NCBI RefSeq assembly: GCF_018101125.2
Contig: NZ_JAELVF020000001.1
Coordinates: forward strand, 3,210,703-3,274,702
DNA length: 64,000 nucleotides
Direction: 5' to 3'
Origin: Streptomyces tardus
GTDB taxonomy: Bacteria > Actinomycetota > Actinomycetes > Streptomycetales > Streptomycetaceae
The position numbers were made by a program, and so were the translations under genes. Positions 1-9,585 of this stretch are shown here, piece by piece (the first letter of the stretch is position 1; each line of letters starts with the position of its first letter). The notes below the pieces were generated by a model. That model made no database searches and was not told where the DNA came from. It worked only from the letters and a program-made list of their open reading frames with translations.

Positions 1-1728
<1,728 letters not shown>

Positions 1729-1795
1729 TAGATTTGCTCGCGTCCACTGTGTAGTTTCTGAGACAGCAACCTGTTCCGGTTGTGTGTTTCACCGT

Positions 1796-1914
1796 GTTTC
1801 GGTGGTCATAGCGATGGGGAAACGCCCGGTTACATTTCGAACCCGGAAGCTAAGCCTGTCCGCGCCGATGGTACTGCATGCGGGAGCGTGTGGGAGAGTA
1901 GGTCGCCGCCGAAC
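1796..1914 (+). rRNA. 5S ribosomal RNA
   Basis: A 119-nt segment begins GTTTCGGTGGTCATAGCG and ends with the complementary CGCCGCCGAAC, giving the closed terminal helix of 5S rRNA. The internal block CCCGGTTACATTTCGAACC is the standard actinobacterial 5S loop B/C sequence. It lies about 67 nt after the 23S end, so it is the last gene of the rrn operon. No tRNA follows it. Confidence 0.97.
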
Positions 1915-1927
1915 AATTTTTGAAGGA

Positions 1928-2014
1928 AAGGGTCGTACCGGATCGCCGGTACGGCCCTTTTCTGCGTTGTCCCCGAGTGCTGAAAGGCCTGTCGGTATTG
2001 CCGACGGGCCTCTT
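1928..2014 (+). terminator. Tandem terminators after the rRNA operon
   Basis: Two hairpins follow the 5S gene. The first has arms at 1928-1941 and 1946-1959 (AAGGGTCGTACCGG pairing with CCGGTACGGCCCTT, loop ATCG) and runs into TTT. The second pairs 1985-1995 with 2001-2011 (11 bp, loop TATTG) followed by CTTTG. Such double hairpins are usual behind rrn operons. They also separate the operon from the convergent DUF58 gene. Confidence 0.85.
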
Positions 2015-2115
2015 TGTATGCCTGAGCGCTCTTGCTCACGACAGCAGAGGCGTGCGTGCACCGTTCCCCCACCGGGCGCCGACCGTGCGGAGTCCGGGAG
2101 GGGGAGGAGCAGGTG

Positions 2116-3426
2116 TCAGAGGCGGCCGGCGGCTTTGAGAGCGAGGTAGGTGTCCGCGAGTCGAGGGGCGAGGCGATCGGGAGTCTCGTCGACGACAATC
2201 ACACCTTGGGCCCTCAACTGCTGTACGGTTCGGCGTCGTTCCGCCAGGGCCCGTTCGGCTGCCGCAGCGCGGTAGACGGCTTCGACGGATCCCCGCTGCT
2301 GTGCCATCTCTGCCAGGTGTGGATCGGTCACCGCGGCGAGTACGACGGTGTGTTCGGCGGCGAGCCGCGGGAGGAAGGGGAGCAGCCCCTCTTCGAATCC
2401 GGCGCTCTCCACACCGGTGAAGAGTACGAGGAGGGATGCGCGGCGGCCGGCGTGCAGCGCTGCGGCAGCCAGCGCCCGCGGGTCCGTTTCCCACAGTTCG
2501 GCTTCCAGCGGCGCGAGCGCGGAAACGATCGTGGAGAGTGCGGAAGCTGTCCCTCGTGCGCTGACGGTCGCCCGTACCTGCCGGTCGTGGGCGAGCAGGT
2601 CGGTGCGGTCTCCGGCCTTTGCCGCGAGTGCGGTCAGCAGCAGGGCGGCGTCCAGGTAGGTGTCCAGACGGGGCAGTTCGCCGGCCCGGACTGCCGCGGT
2701 CCGACCGGTGTCCAGAACCAGGAGGATGCGGCGGTCGCGTTCGGGGCGCCAGGTGCGGACGACTGGTTGGGGTTGGCGGGCGGTCGCGCGCCAGTCGATG
2801 GACCGGGTGTCATCGCCGGGCACGTAGTGGCGCAGGCTGTCGAACTCCGTGCCCGCTCCGGCCGCGAGGATGTTGGTGCGGCCGTCGAGTTCACGCAGCC
2901 GTTCGAGCCGGGAAGGCAGGTGTCTGCGGCTGTGGAAGGGGGGCAGCGCACGCACGGTGCACTCCACCGTGTGGTCGCTCTGCCGTGCGGCGATGCCGAG
3001 CGGCCCGTAGGAGCGGATGGTGACGGGATGTGCGTGGTGGTCCCCGCGGCGTTGGGGCAACAGCCGAGTGGTGAGGCGGCGTTGCTCGCCCGGAGGTACC
3101 ACCACACGGTGCCGAGGCTGCTGTGGGACTGGTTGGGCCGGCAGCGTGCTCGGCGGCCAGGCGTCGCGGATGAGCGCTCGCATCGGCCGGTGTGAGGAGT
3201 TCTCCACGGTGAGATCGACATGCGTCGCCGAACCCGCTTGTACGGAGTGCTGGGCCGAACGGGTGAAGTGGGCGGAACGCGCCGGCGCGGCGCGAGCGAG
3301 ATCGTACAGAATTGCGAATAGCAGGGGGAGTTGGACGGCAGCCAGCCCGACCCAGCTCGGGACGAGGAAACCGACGACCAGCACGCCGAGAGCAGCGGCG
3401 AAGGCTGCGCGTCCTGTGAGCGCCAT
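2116..3426 (-). CDS. DUF58 domain protein (MoxR-associated, vWA-like)
   Basis: This 436-residue protein is the last gene of the minus-strand operon. Two N-terminal membrane segments (about residues 7-23 and 25-41) are followed by a soluble part. The DUF58 signature GTEFDSLRHYVPGDDTRSID is at about 192-211, and the following stretch to about 242 (ILLVLDTGR) resembles the first strand and metal-site loop of a von Willebrand A fold. DUF58 proteins are nearly always encoded beside a MoxR ATPase and are thought to be clients or partners of that chaperone-like ATPase at the membrane. The biochemical role is unknown. The MoxR stop codon is only 19 bp upstream, so the two are very likely co-transcribed. 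The start at 3426 gives the expected leading membrane segments. Confidence 0.9.
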   Translation of the reverse strand: MALTGRAAFAAALGVLVVGFLVPSWVGLAAVQLPLLFAILYDLARAAPARSAHFTRSAQHSVQAGSATHVDLTVENSSHRPMRALIRDAWPPSTLPAQPVPQQPRHRVVVPPGEQRRLTTRLLPQRRGDHHAHPVTIRSYGPLGIAARQSDHTVECTVRALPPFHSRRHLPSRLERLRELDGRTNILAAGAGTEFDSLRHYVPGDDTRSIDWRATARQPQPVVRTWRPERDRRILLVLDTGRTAAVRAGELPRLDTYLDAALLLTALAAKAGDRTDLLAHDRQVRATVSARGTASALSTIVSALAPLEAELWETDPRALAAAALHAGRRASLLVLFTGVESAGFEEGLLPFLPRLAAEHTVVLAAVTDPHLAEMAQQRGSVEAVYRAAAAERALAERRRTVQQLRAQGVIVVDETPDRLAPRLADTYLALKAAGRL

Positions 3427-3445
3427 CCGAGTTCGGCCTCTGCTT

Positions 3446-4411
3446 CTAGCGCGGAACGGCGACTTGGCCGAGCACCGAGTTGACCACGGTGTCGGGAGTG
3501 AGGCCCTCCATCTCCGCCTCGGGGCGGAGATGGATCCGGTGGCGAAGAGTGGGAAGCGCCAGTGATTTCACGTCGTCCGGGGTGGCATAGCTCCGGCCGG
3601 TGAGCCAGGCCCAGGCGCGGGCGGTGGCAAGAAGAGCGGTCGCGCCGCGGGGCGAGACGCCCAGGGTCAGTGAGGGGGATTCACGCGTGGCACGGCAGAT
3701 ATCCACGATGTAGCCGGTGACTTCGGCAGAGACCGAGGTTGATGCGACCGCGTTCCGCGCGGCTTCCAGGTCCTCGGGGGTGGCGCGGGGCCGCACGCCG
3801 GCGGCGTGCAGGTCGCGGGGGCTGAAGCCGTCCCGGTGGCGGCTGAGGACGTCGACCTCCTGGTCGCGGCTTGGCAGAGGCACCGTCAACTTCAGCAGGA
3901 AGCGGTCCAGCTGAGCTTCGGGAAGGGGGTAGGTCCCTTCGTACTCGACCGGGTTCTGCGTCGCGGCGACGAGGAAGTTGTCGGGGAGCGGTCGCGGAGT
4001 GCCGTCGACGGAGATCTGGCGCTCTTCCATGGCTTCGAGCAGCGACGCCTGTGTCTTGGGAGGTGTTCGGTTGATCTCGTCGGCGATGAGGATGTCGGTG
4101 AAGACCGGCCCGGGTTGGAAGGAGAACCCGGAGTTGCGGCTGTTGTACACCAGCGATCCCGTCACATCGCTCGGCATCAGATCCGGCGTGAACTGCACCC
4201 GCTTGGTGTCCAGGGTGAGTGCAGCGGCAAGAGCCCGTACGAGCAGCGTTTTCGCGACTCCGGGAACCCCTTCGAGGAGCACGTGCCCTCGGCACAGCAG
4301 AGCGACGACGAGACCGGTGACAGCGGCGTCCTGACCGACGACGACCTTGGCGATCTCACTGCGCAACCCCTCGAGGGCGGCACGGGCGGGGTCCTGCGAT
4401 GGGGCGCTCAC
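3446..4411 (-). CDS. MoxR-family AAA+ ATPase
   Basis: This 321-residue AAA+ protein has Walker A GVPGVAKT at about 48-55, Walker B LIADEIN at 108-114, sensor-1-type ATQNP at about 150-154 and AQLDRF at 166-171. MoxR ATPases act as chaperone-like remodelers of vWA-type partners, here most likely the DUF58 neighbour. The open frame extends far upstream, but the start is taken as GTG at 4411. There AGGAAAGG lies 7 nt ahead and the codon overlaps the DUF4350 stop as GTGA, a typical translational coupling. Length and content then match the family with no N-terminal excess. It is the core ATPase of a five-gene envelope operon (7686 down to 2116). Confidence 0.95.
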   Translation of the reverse strand: MSAPSQDPARAALEGLRSEIAKVVVGQDAAVTGLVVALLCRGHVLLEGVPGVAKTLLVRALAAALTLDTKRVQFTPDLMPSDVTGSLVYNSRNSGFSFQPGPVFTDILIADEINRTPPKTQASLLEAMEERQISVDGTPRPLPDNFLVAATQNPVEYEGTYPLPEAQLDRFLLKLTVPLPSRDQEVDVLSRHRDGFSPRDLHAAGVRPRATPEDLEAARNAVASTSVSAEVTGYIVDICRATRESPSLTLGVSPRGATALLATARAWAWLTGRSYATPDDVKSLALPTLRHRIHLRPEAEMEGLTPDTVVNSVLGQVAVPR

Positions 4412-5697
4412 GGGCGTCTTTCCTTTCCTCCGCGGGAGGATTTGATGCGTTCCTGGAGGCGGTCGAGCTGTTCCGAGAGGAGCACAAGCTCGGCGTCGTT
4501 GGCCGGAGTGGGGCCGAAGAGCAGAGGCGCGGAAGTGGCCGGTTCGGCACCGTTGGGTGGTGGATCGGCGGTGTGGAGGTCGAGGGCCGGGCACAGCGCC
4601 GTCCGGACGTGCGCGTGCTCGGGGGCGACTCCGACGAGCGGAGCGAGACGTTCCCTGGCGGCTGACCGCAGTGTCTCGGCGGCGCGGTCGCGGGCGCCGG
4701 AGCGGTGGTAGAGACGTGCTCGGCCTTCCGTCGTCTCGGAGGCGGGGACCGCCACCGGGATGCGATCGACCACCACCGCGCCGAGCCTGCGGGCGCGCCA
4801 CAGCGCGGCCAGGCCCACTGCGATGGCGAGCTGTGCGGATCCCCAGAGCCAGCCGTCGGGGAGCAGGGAGAACAGACCGCTCTCGTTGCTGTCGGCGGCG
4901 GGATCCGTGGGAGAAGGGAGGTACCAGGCGAGATGACTGCGGGAGCCGAGGAGTTGGACGGCGAGCGAGGCGTTGCCCTCGGCCGCGAGGCGTTCGTTGA
5001 AGAGGAGTTCGCCGGTGCCGAGGATGACAGTGTCGCCGTTGTCTTCCGCCTGCGGGATGCGCACGAGGGCGGAACCGTGCTCGGTGGGGTAGCAGGTGTC
5101 GGCCTGTGCGGCCGAGGTGGTGTAGCCGCGGCCTCCCAGCTCGACCGGGCCGGCCTTGGCCGCGTACTCGCTGTCGCAGTCGGCAGGGCGGGTGCTGATC
5201 GCAGTCCGGTTCGTGGTGCGGACCCGGGGAGCGAGGGCTGCGGTTGCCGTGTCGTCGGGAGCGAGGAGCACGGTGCGGCCGTTGCCGGTGGCGAAGGCCG
5301 TACGCAGCGTCGAGAGTTGGGCCGTGCCGAGCAGCTCGGGTCGGGAGACCAGGAGGGTGGTGTCGGTGCGCGATGCGGCGCGCGTGGCGTCCTCGGTGGT
5401 GGTGATGACGCGGATGTCGACCCCGTGTGAGGCCAGCAGTTGGGCGACGGCGCGGCTGCCGTTCGGTGCGGGGGACCGCGGGTCGAGCAGAGCCTGATGG
5501 GACCGGGCGCTGAGGGCGGCGATGGCCAGCCCTGCGAGCAGCAGAAACAGAAGGGCCAGAAGGAGGCCGCGCGCTCGGGGTGGCCGCAGGCCGCGTCCGG
5601 GAGACGTGGCCGAGTTTCCGGAAGCGGGCGCGGCGGCGTCTGCCGGGGCATCCGGGCCGGTGGGCGGAGCGGTGCGCAGCGAAGGGGCGCGAGTCAC
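4408..5697 (-). CDS. DUF4350 domain membrane protein
   Basis: This 429-residue protein has an N-terminal membrane segment (about 44-63), a large presumably extracytoplasmic domain, a second hydrophobic segment (about 275-292) and a cytoplasmic tail. The extracytoplasmic part has the DUF4350 pattern, including an early block on a filled N-terminal membrane segment (RSHQALLDPRSPAPNGSRAV) and VLLAPDDTA. DUF4350 proteins are regularly found between MoxR and DUF4129 genes in actinomycetes and are of unknown function. It overlaps the upstream DUF4129 gene as ATGA and the downstream MoxR gene as GTGA, so translation of the three is coupled. Confidence 0.88.
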   Translation of the reverse strand: MTRAPSLRTAPPTGPDAPADAAAPASGNSATSPGRGLRPPRARGLLLALLFLLLAGLAIAALSARSHQALLDPRSPAPNGSRAVAQLLASHGVDIRVITTTEDATRAASRTDTTLLVSRPELLGTAQLSTLRTAFATGNGRTVLLAPDDTATAALAPRVRTTNRTAISTRPADCDSEYAAKAGPVELGGRGYTTSAAQADTCYPTEHGSALVRIPQAEDNGDTVILGTGELLFNERLAAEGNASLAVQLLGSRSHLAWYLPSPTDPAADSNESGLFSLLPDGWLWGSAQLAIAVGLAALWRARRLGAVVVDRIPVAVPASETTEGRARLYHRSGARDRAAETLRSAARERLAPLVGVAPEHAHVRTALCPALDLHTADPPPNGAEPATSAPLLFGPTPANDAELVLLSEQLDRLQERIKSSRGGKERRP

Positions 5698-6452
5698 CGG
5701 CGGCCTCCGCTCGCGACGCGGGCGGTCGCGCTGGTGCGGCGGTGCTGCTCGAGCGCGGTGTCAACTTTCCTGACCTGGTCGTACGCGGTGCTGGAGACGC
5801 GGCGGTGGGCGTACGTCACCTCGTCGAAGGAGGCTGCGGCCTCGGTCAGCGCAGGGGCGAGCTCAGGGAGTGCACGTCCGGCTTCCTCGGCGGCCTCGCC
5901 CGCTGTGCGTGCGGGGCTCGGAGCCAGGACGTTCGCTTCCTCGAGCGATCTGACGACGGCGCGCATGCGTTCCTGGAGCGCCTTGTCCCAGTCGCCTGTG
6001 GCGGCGAACTGCTCGGCCGCGTCGCGGTGTTGGTGCGAGCCTCGCGGGCCGGCGGCGAAGAGGCGCGGCTCGTCCCCCGGTGTGCGGCGGCGAAGCGGGC
6101 CGAGCCGTCGTCGCAGAGCGGGGACTGCGAGCGCGACGAGGACGGCGAGCACGAGGAGCACCGCGATCCGGACCCACCCGGCGGTTCCCCCGTCGGCAGT
6201 CAGGCCCAGGAGCTGCTCCACCTGGTCGACGAGCCAGTCGGCGGCACGGCGCACCGGGCCGGGCTCCGTCTCGCTGTACTCGGACCTGGTCAGCTCGCGC
6301 TCCGCGGCTTCGCGTGCGGCTTCCCGGTCGAGAACCACCGGGGGCCCGTCGGACGGGTCGGGGTTGCCCGGGGACCGCGAGGTGCCGGGGGCGCTCGGGG
6401 CGGCGTCGGATGCGAGCTTCAGCGGGCCGCTCGTCATCGGTGCCGTGGTCAT
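5694..6452 (-). CDS. DUF4129 domain membrane protein
   Basis: This 252-residue protein has one membrane segment (about 93-115, rich in L/V/A) between an N-terminal charged part and a C-terminal helical domain (about 145-240). The C-terminal part has the DUF4129 layout of two long helices with conserved acidic and aromatic positions, such as the SFDEVTYAHR region. In other bacteria this domain is fused to transglutaminase-like or MoxR-cluster proteins; its role is unknown. The start lies 4 bp after the upstream stop at 6457, and its own stop overlaps the DUF4350 start. Confidence 0.85.
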   Translation of the reverse strand: MTTAPMTSGPLKLASDAAPSAPGTSRSPGNPDPSDGPPVVLDREAAREAAERELTRSEYSETEPGPVRRAADWLVDQVEQLLGLTADGGTAGWVRIAVLLVLAVLVALAVPALRRRLGPLRRRTPGDEPRLFAAGPRGSHQHRDAAEQFAATGDWDKALQERMRAVVRSLEEANVLAPSPARTAGEAAEEAGRALPELAPALTEAAASFDEVTYAHRRVSSTAYDQVRKVDTALEQHRRTSATARVASGGRR

Positions 6453-6456
6453 CGCC

Positions 6457-7686
6457 CTAGCGGATCGGCGGAGTTCCGGCGGCGCTCGGACCGTCGGCGT
6501 CCGAAATTCCGGCTGCGCGGGCGAGTTCGAGGTCGAGTGCCTCGCGGCGGATGCGCCGGTCGATGTAGACGAGTGTGGTGACGCCCGCGGCGAAGGGCAG
6601 GGTCAGGGTCGAGCTGATCACGGCTCCGATTCCGAGGACCACCAGATAGGTCCAGCTCTGGTTGGTCGCTCCGGCGCCCAGCATCTCGCCCAGGCCGTCG
6701 CCCGAGGCCATCGCCGCGATGACACTGGTCACCAGTCCGACGACGAAGGCGAGCACCATCATCAGCAGATAGGCGAGTGCCTGGATGCCGAAGGTCCGCC
6801 ACCACGAGTTGCGGACCAGCTTTGCCGATCGGACCAGCGCGGTGCCGATGCCCTGCTTCTCCAGCATCAGTGCGGGAGCGGAGAGGGACAGGCGTACCCA
6901 GAGCCAGACTGCGACCACGGCGCCCGCCGTGAGGCCGAGCAGGGAGAGCATCACTCCGGATGCGGTGGCGCCTCCGAGGCCCACCAGCAGTCCGGGCAGG
7001 ACTCCGACCACCACCGGCAGCACCACGATCACCAGGAGCAGCAGGGACAGCCCGAAGAGCCGGAGCAGCATCGGACGGGAGTCGCGCCACACCTCGGTGA
7101 CGCTGACCGACCGCCCGAGCACCGCTCTGGAGACCACCATGGTGAGCAGTGCCGTAGCGAGCACCGAGGCGACCAGACCGGCGAGCGTGGGGACGATCTG
7201 GGCGCTGAGCAACTCCCGGTAGGCGGCCGTCACCTGGGACATCGTCGGAGTTTCAGCGCTCTCCAGTTCGCGAATGCTCTGGTTGTCCCGGAACCACAGC
7301 CCCGTCGTGAGCGTGACGACGAGCTCCAGCGCGATAGCCACTCCCAGCGCGATGCCCAGAGCCGGTCGCCAGTGGGCCCTGATGGTGGAGACCGCGCCGT
7401 CGAGGATCTCGCTGACATCCAGCGGGCGCAGGGGTATGACTCCGGGCTTCGCAGCCGGTGGGTGCTGCCAGGAGTTGTGCCACCGTCCGTGCGGCCCGCC
7501 GGAGAAGTTGCCGCCGGTGGGTGCTCCCCACCCCGACGGCGCCGCGGGAGGCTGCCGCCCGGACCAACCGGGCTCGGGGACGGCACCGTCGGGGCGGGCC
7601 GGCTGTTCTCCCTGTGGAGTCTGCGGGGAGCGGTCCGGCTCGGGAGGAGTGGACCCGGGCGAGGCCCAGCCCGGAGACTCGTTCAC
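6457..7686 (-). CDS. GPDPase-membrane-domain protein, polytopic
   Basis: This 409-residue protein starts with about 75 Pro/Gly/Ser-rich residues and continues with about six hydrophobic helices. The membrane part resembles the membrane-domain family (GPDPase_memb) found ahead of glycerophosphodiester phosphodiesterases, but no phosphodiesterase domain is present, so no enzymatic role is claimed. It is the first gene of the MoxR/DUF58 operon, with 4 bp to the next gene. It starts with GTG at 7686 and is divergent from mtnA with 111 bp between the starts, where the operon promoter should lie. Confidence 0.82.
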   Translation of the reverse strand: MNESPGWASPGSTPPEPDRSPQTPQGEQPARPDGAVPEPGWSGRQPPAAPSGWGAPTGGNFSGGPHGRWHNSWQHPPAAKPGVIPLRPLDVSEILDGAVSTIRAHWRPALGIALGVAIALELVVTLTTGLWFRDNQSIRELESAETPTMSQVTAAYRELLSAQIVPTLAGLVASVLATALLTMVVSRAVLGRSVSVTEVWRDSRPMLLRLFGLSLLLLVIVVLPVVVGVLPGLLVGLGGATASGVMLSLLGLTAGAVVAVWLWVRLSLSAPALMLEKQGIGTALVRSAKLVRNSWWRTFGIQALAYLLMMVLAFVVGLVTSVIAAMASGDGLGEMLGAGATNQSWTYLVVLGIGAVISSTLTLPFAAGVTTLVYIDRRIRREALDLELARAAGISDADGPSAAGTPPIR

Positions 7687-7797
7687 TGCGATTCACCTCG
7701 GTCGCTGTGGCGCTGGCTGGGGGCCATCGTCCCACGGCGGCTGAACGGAGCTGCTCCGGCCTGCCCAAAGCGCCCTGCCGAGAGGCAGTATGGGCAA

Positions 7798-8910
7798 ATG
7801 GCTGCTCTTGATCGAACCGACCTGCTGGTGATCCGGTGGGCCCAGGGCGAGGACGGCCCTGCGGTCGCACTGCTCGACCAAACCCAACTGCCGCACGTCG
7901 AACAGGAGTTGCACTGCACGGAGGTATCCGTGCTGGTGGAGGCGATCCGCGTGCTGCGCGTGCGCGGCGCCCCGGTGCTGGGCATCGCCGGTGCGTACGG
8001 CGTGGCCCTGGCTGCCGCGCGCGGAGCCGATGTGGAGGGCGCGGCGTCGCAGTTGGCCGCTGCCCGGCCGACCGCGGTGAACCTGGCCTCCGGCGTCACG
8101 AGAGTGTTGTCGGTGTGCCGGAGGATACGCGCGGCCGGCGGCGGCCCGGAGGAGGTCGCGCAGGGTGCGCTGGCGGAGGCCCGGGAGCTGCACCGGGAGG
8201 ACGCCGAGGCGAGCGAGGCGATGGCCGCCCACGGCTGCGCGCTGCTGCGCGAGCTGGTCCCCGGGCGGGCGATGCGGATCCTCACCCACTGCAACACCGG
8301 CCGGCTGGTCTCCGGTGGTCGCGGCACGGCGCTCGCGGTGGTCGGCGCAGTCCACCGGGCGGGGCGGCTGCACATGCTCTGGGTGGACGAGACCCGGCCG
8401 CTGCTCCAGGGCGCACGGCTCACCACCTACGAAGCGGCGCGGGAAGGGATGCCGTACACCCTTCTGGCCGACAACGCGGCCGGTTCGCTGTTCGCCGCGG
8501 GTGAGGTGGACGCGGTGCTGGTCGGTGCGGACCGCATCGCCGCCGACGGAGCGGTCGCGAACAAGGTGGGCACCTACCCGCTGGCGGTTCTGGCGCGCCA
8601 TCACGGAGTGCCGTTCGTGGTGGTGGCTCCCCGTACGACGGTGGACCCCGCGACCCGGGTCGGCGCCGACATCGTGGTGGAGCAGCGCGACGGGGCCGAG
8701 GTCACGGGTGAGGGGTCCGGCACGTCGACGGCTCCGCAGGGGACGCGGGTGCACAACCCCGCCTTCGACGTGACGCCGCCGGGGCTGGTGACGGCGATCG
8801 TCACCGAAGCGGGTGCGGTGTCCCCGGTGACCGCGCCCGACCTGGCAGAACTGTGTTCCATACCACTGGAGAGAACATCACGATCGGGTAATGGGATGAT
8901 GAACTCATGA
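7798..8910 (+). CDS. mtnA: Methylthioribose-1-phosphate isomerase
   Basis: MtnA converts 5-methylthioribose-1-phosphate to methylthioribulose-1-phosphate in methionine salvage. The 370-residue product has the eIF2B-like fold motifs RGAPVLGIAGAYGVAL (about 56-71), THCNTG with the catalytic Cys at 165, and VGADRIAADG with the acid at Asp245. GTYPLAVLARHHGVPF follows. The reading frame is open much further upstream across the divergent operon, but homology begins at ATG 7798. The ribosome site there is weak (GAGAGG, about 12 nt ahead). Its stop overlaps the mtrA start as ATGA, so it probably heads the mtrAB-lpqB transcript, although its metabolic role is unrelated. Confidence 0.93.
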   Translation: MAALDRTDLLVIRWAQGEDGPAVALLDQTQLPHVEQELHCTEVSVLVEAIRVLRVRGAPVLGIAGAYGVALAAARGADVEGAASQLAAARPTAVNLASGVTRVLSVCRRIRAAGGGPEEVAQGALAEARELHREDAEASEAMAAHGCALLRELVPGRAMRILTHCNTGRLVSGGRGTALAVVGAVHRAGRLHMLWVDETRPLLQGARLTTYEAAREGMPYTLLADNAAGSLFAAGEVDAVLVGADRIAADGAVANKVGTYPLAVLARHHGVPFVVVAPRTTVDPATRVGADIVVEQRDGAEVTGEGSGTSTAPQGTRVHNPAFDVTPPGLVTAIVTEAGAVSPVTAPDLAELCSIPLERTSRSGNGMMNS

Positions 8911-9584
8911 AGGGACGCGTCCTCGTCGTCGATGACGACACCGCACTGTCAGAGATGCTTGGCATCGTGCTGCGCGGCGAAGGCTTTGAACCGTCGTTTG
9001 TTGCCGACGGGGACAAGGCGCTCGCCGCGTTCCGAGAGACCAAGCCCGACCTTGTGCTGCTCGATCTGATGTTGCCCGGCCGTGACGGAATCGAGGTGTG
9101 CCGCCTTATCAGGGCCGAATCCGGCGTACCGGTGGTGATGCTCACCGCCAAGTCGGACACCGTCGATGTGGTGGTCGGTCTGGAGTCCGGAGCTGACGAC
9201 TACATCGTCAAGCCGTTCAAGCCCAAGGAGCTGGTCGCCAGGATCCGCGCAAGACTGCGGCGCTCGGAGGAGCCCGCTCCGGAGCAGCTGACGATCGGCG
9301 ACCTGGTGATCGACGTCGCGGGCCACTCGGTGAAGCGGACGGGCCAGTCGATCGCGCTGACGCCCCTGGAGTTCGACCTCCTGGTGGCGCTGGCCCGCAA
9401 GCCCTGGCAGGTCTTCACCCGGGAGGTGCTGCTCGAGCAGGTGTGGGGCTACCGCCACGCCGCAGACACCCGGCTGGTGAACGTCCATGTGCAGCGGCTG
9501 CGCTCGAAGGTCGAGCGTGACCCGGAGCGTCCGGAGATCGTGGTGACCGTTCGCGGCGTGGGATACAAGGCCGGACCGAACTGA
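8907..9584 (+). CDS. mtrA: Response regulator MtrA (OmpR family)
   Basis: This 225-residue OmpR-type regulator has a receiver with the acidic pocket VVDDD at 8-12, the phospho-acceptor at Asp53 (LLDLMLPG) and the conserved Lys102 (IVKPF). The C-terminal winged helix ends in VTVRGVGYKAG. In actinobacteria MtrA pairs with MtrB and controls cell-wall, osmotic and developmental genes. In Streptomyces it also represses antibiotic clusters until differentiation. The ATG overlaps the mtnA stop, and mtrB begins 1 bp after the mtrA stop. Gene order mtrA-mtrB-lpqB is diagnostic. Confidence 0.97.
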   Translation: MKGRVLVVDDDTALSEMLGIVLRGEGFEPSFVADGDKALAAFRETKPDLVLLDLMLPGRDGIEVCRLIRAESGVPVVMLTAKSDTVDVVVGLESGADDYIVKPFKPKELVARIRARLRRSEEPAPEQLTIGDLVIDVAGHSVKRTGQSIALTPLEFDLLVALARKPWQVFTREVLLEQVWGYRHAADTRLVNVHVQRLRSKVERDPERPEIVVTVRGVGYKAGPN

Positions 9585-9585
9585 G

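Noticed and set aside
5440..7797. Plus-strand open frame continuous with mtnA across the DUF58 operon
   Set aside because: It is antisense to four coherent overlapping genes and has no recognisable product; mtnA homology begins only at 7798.
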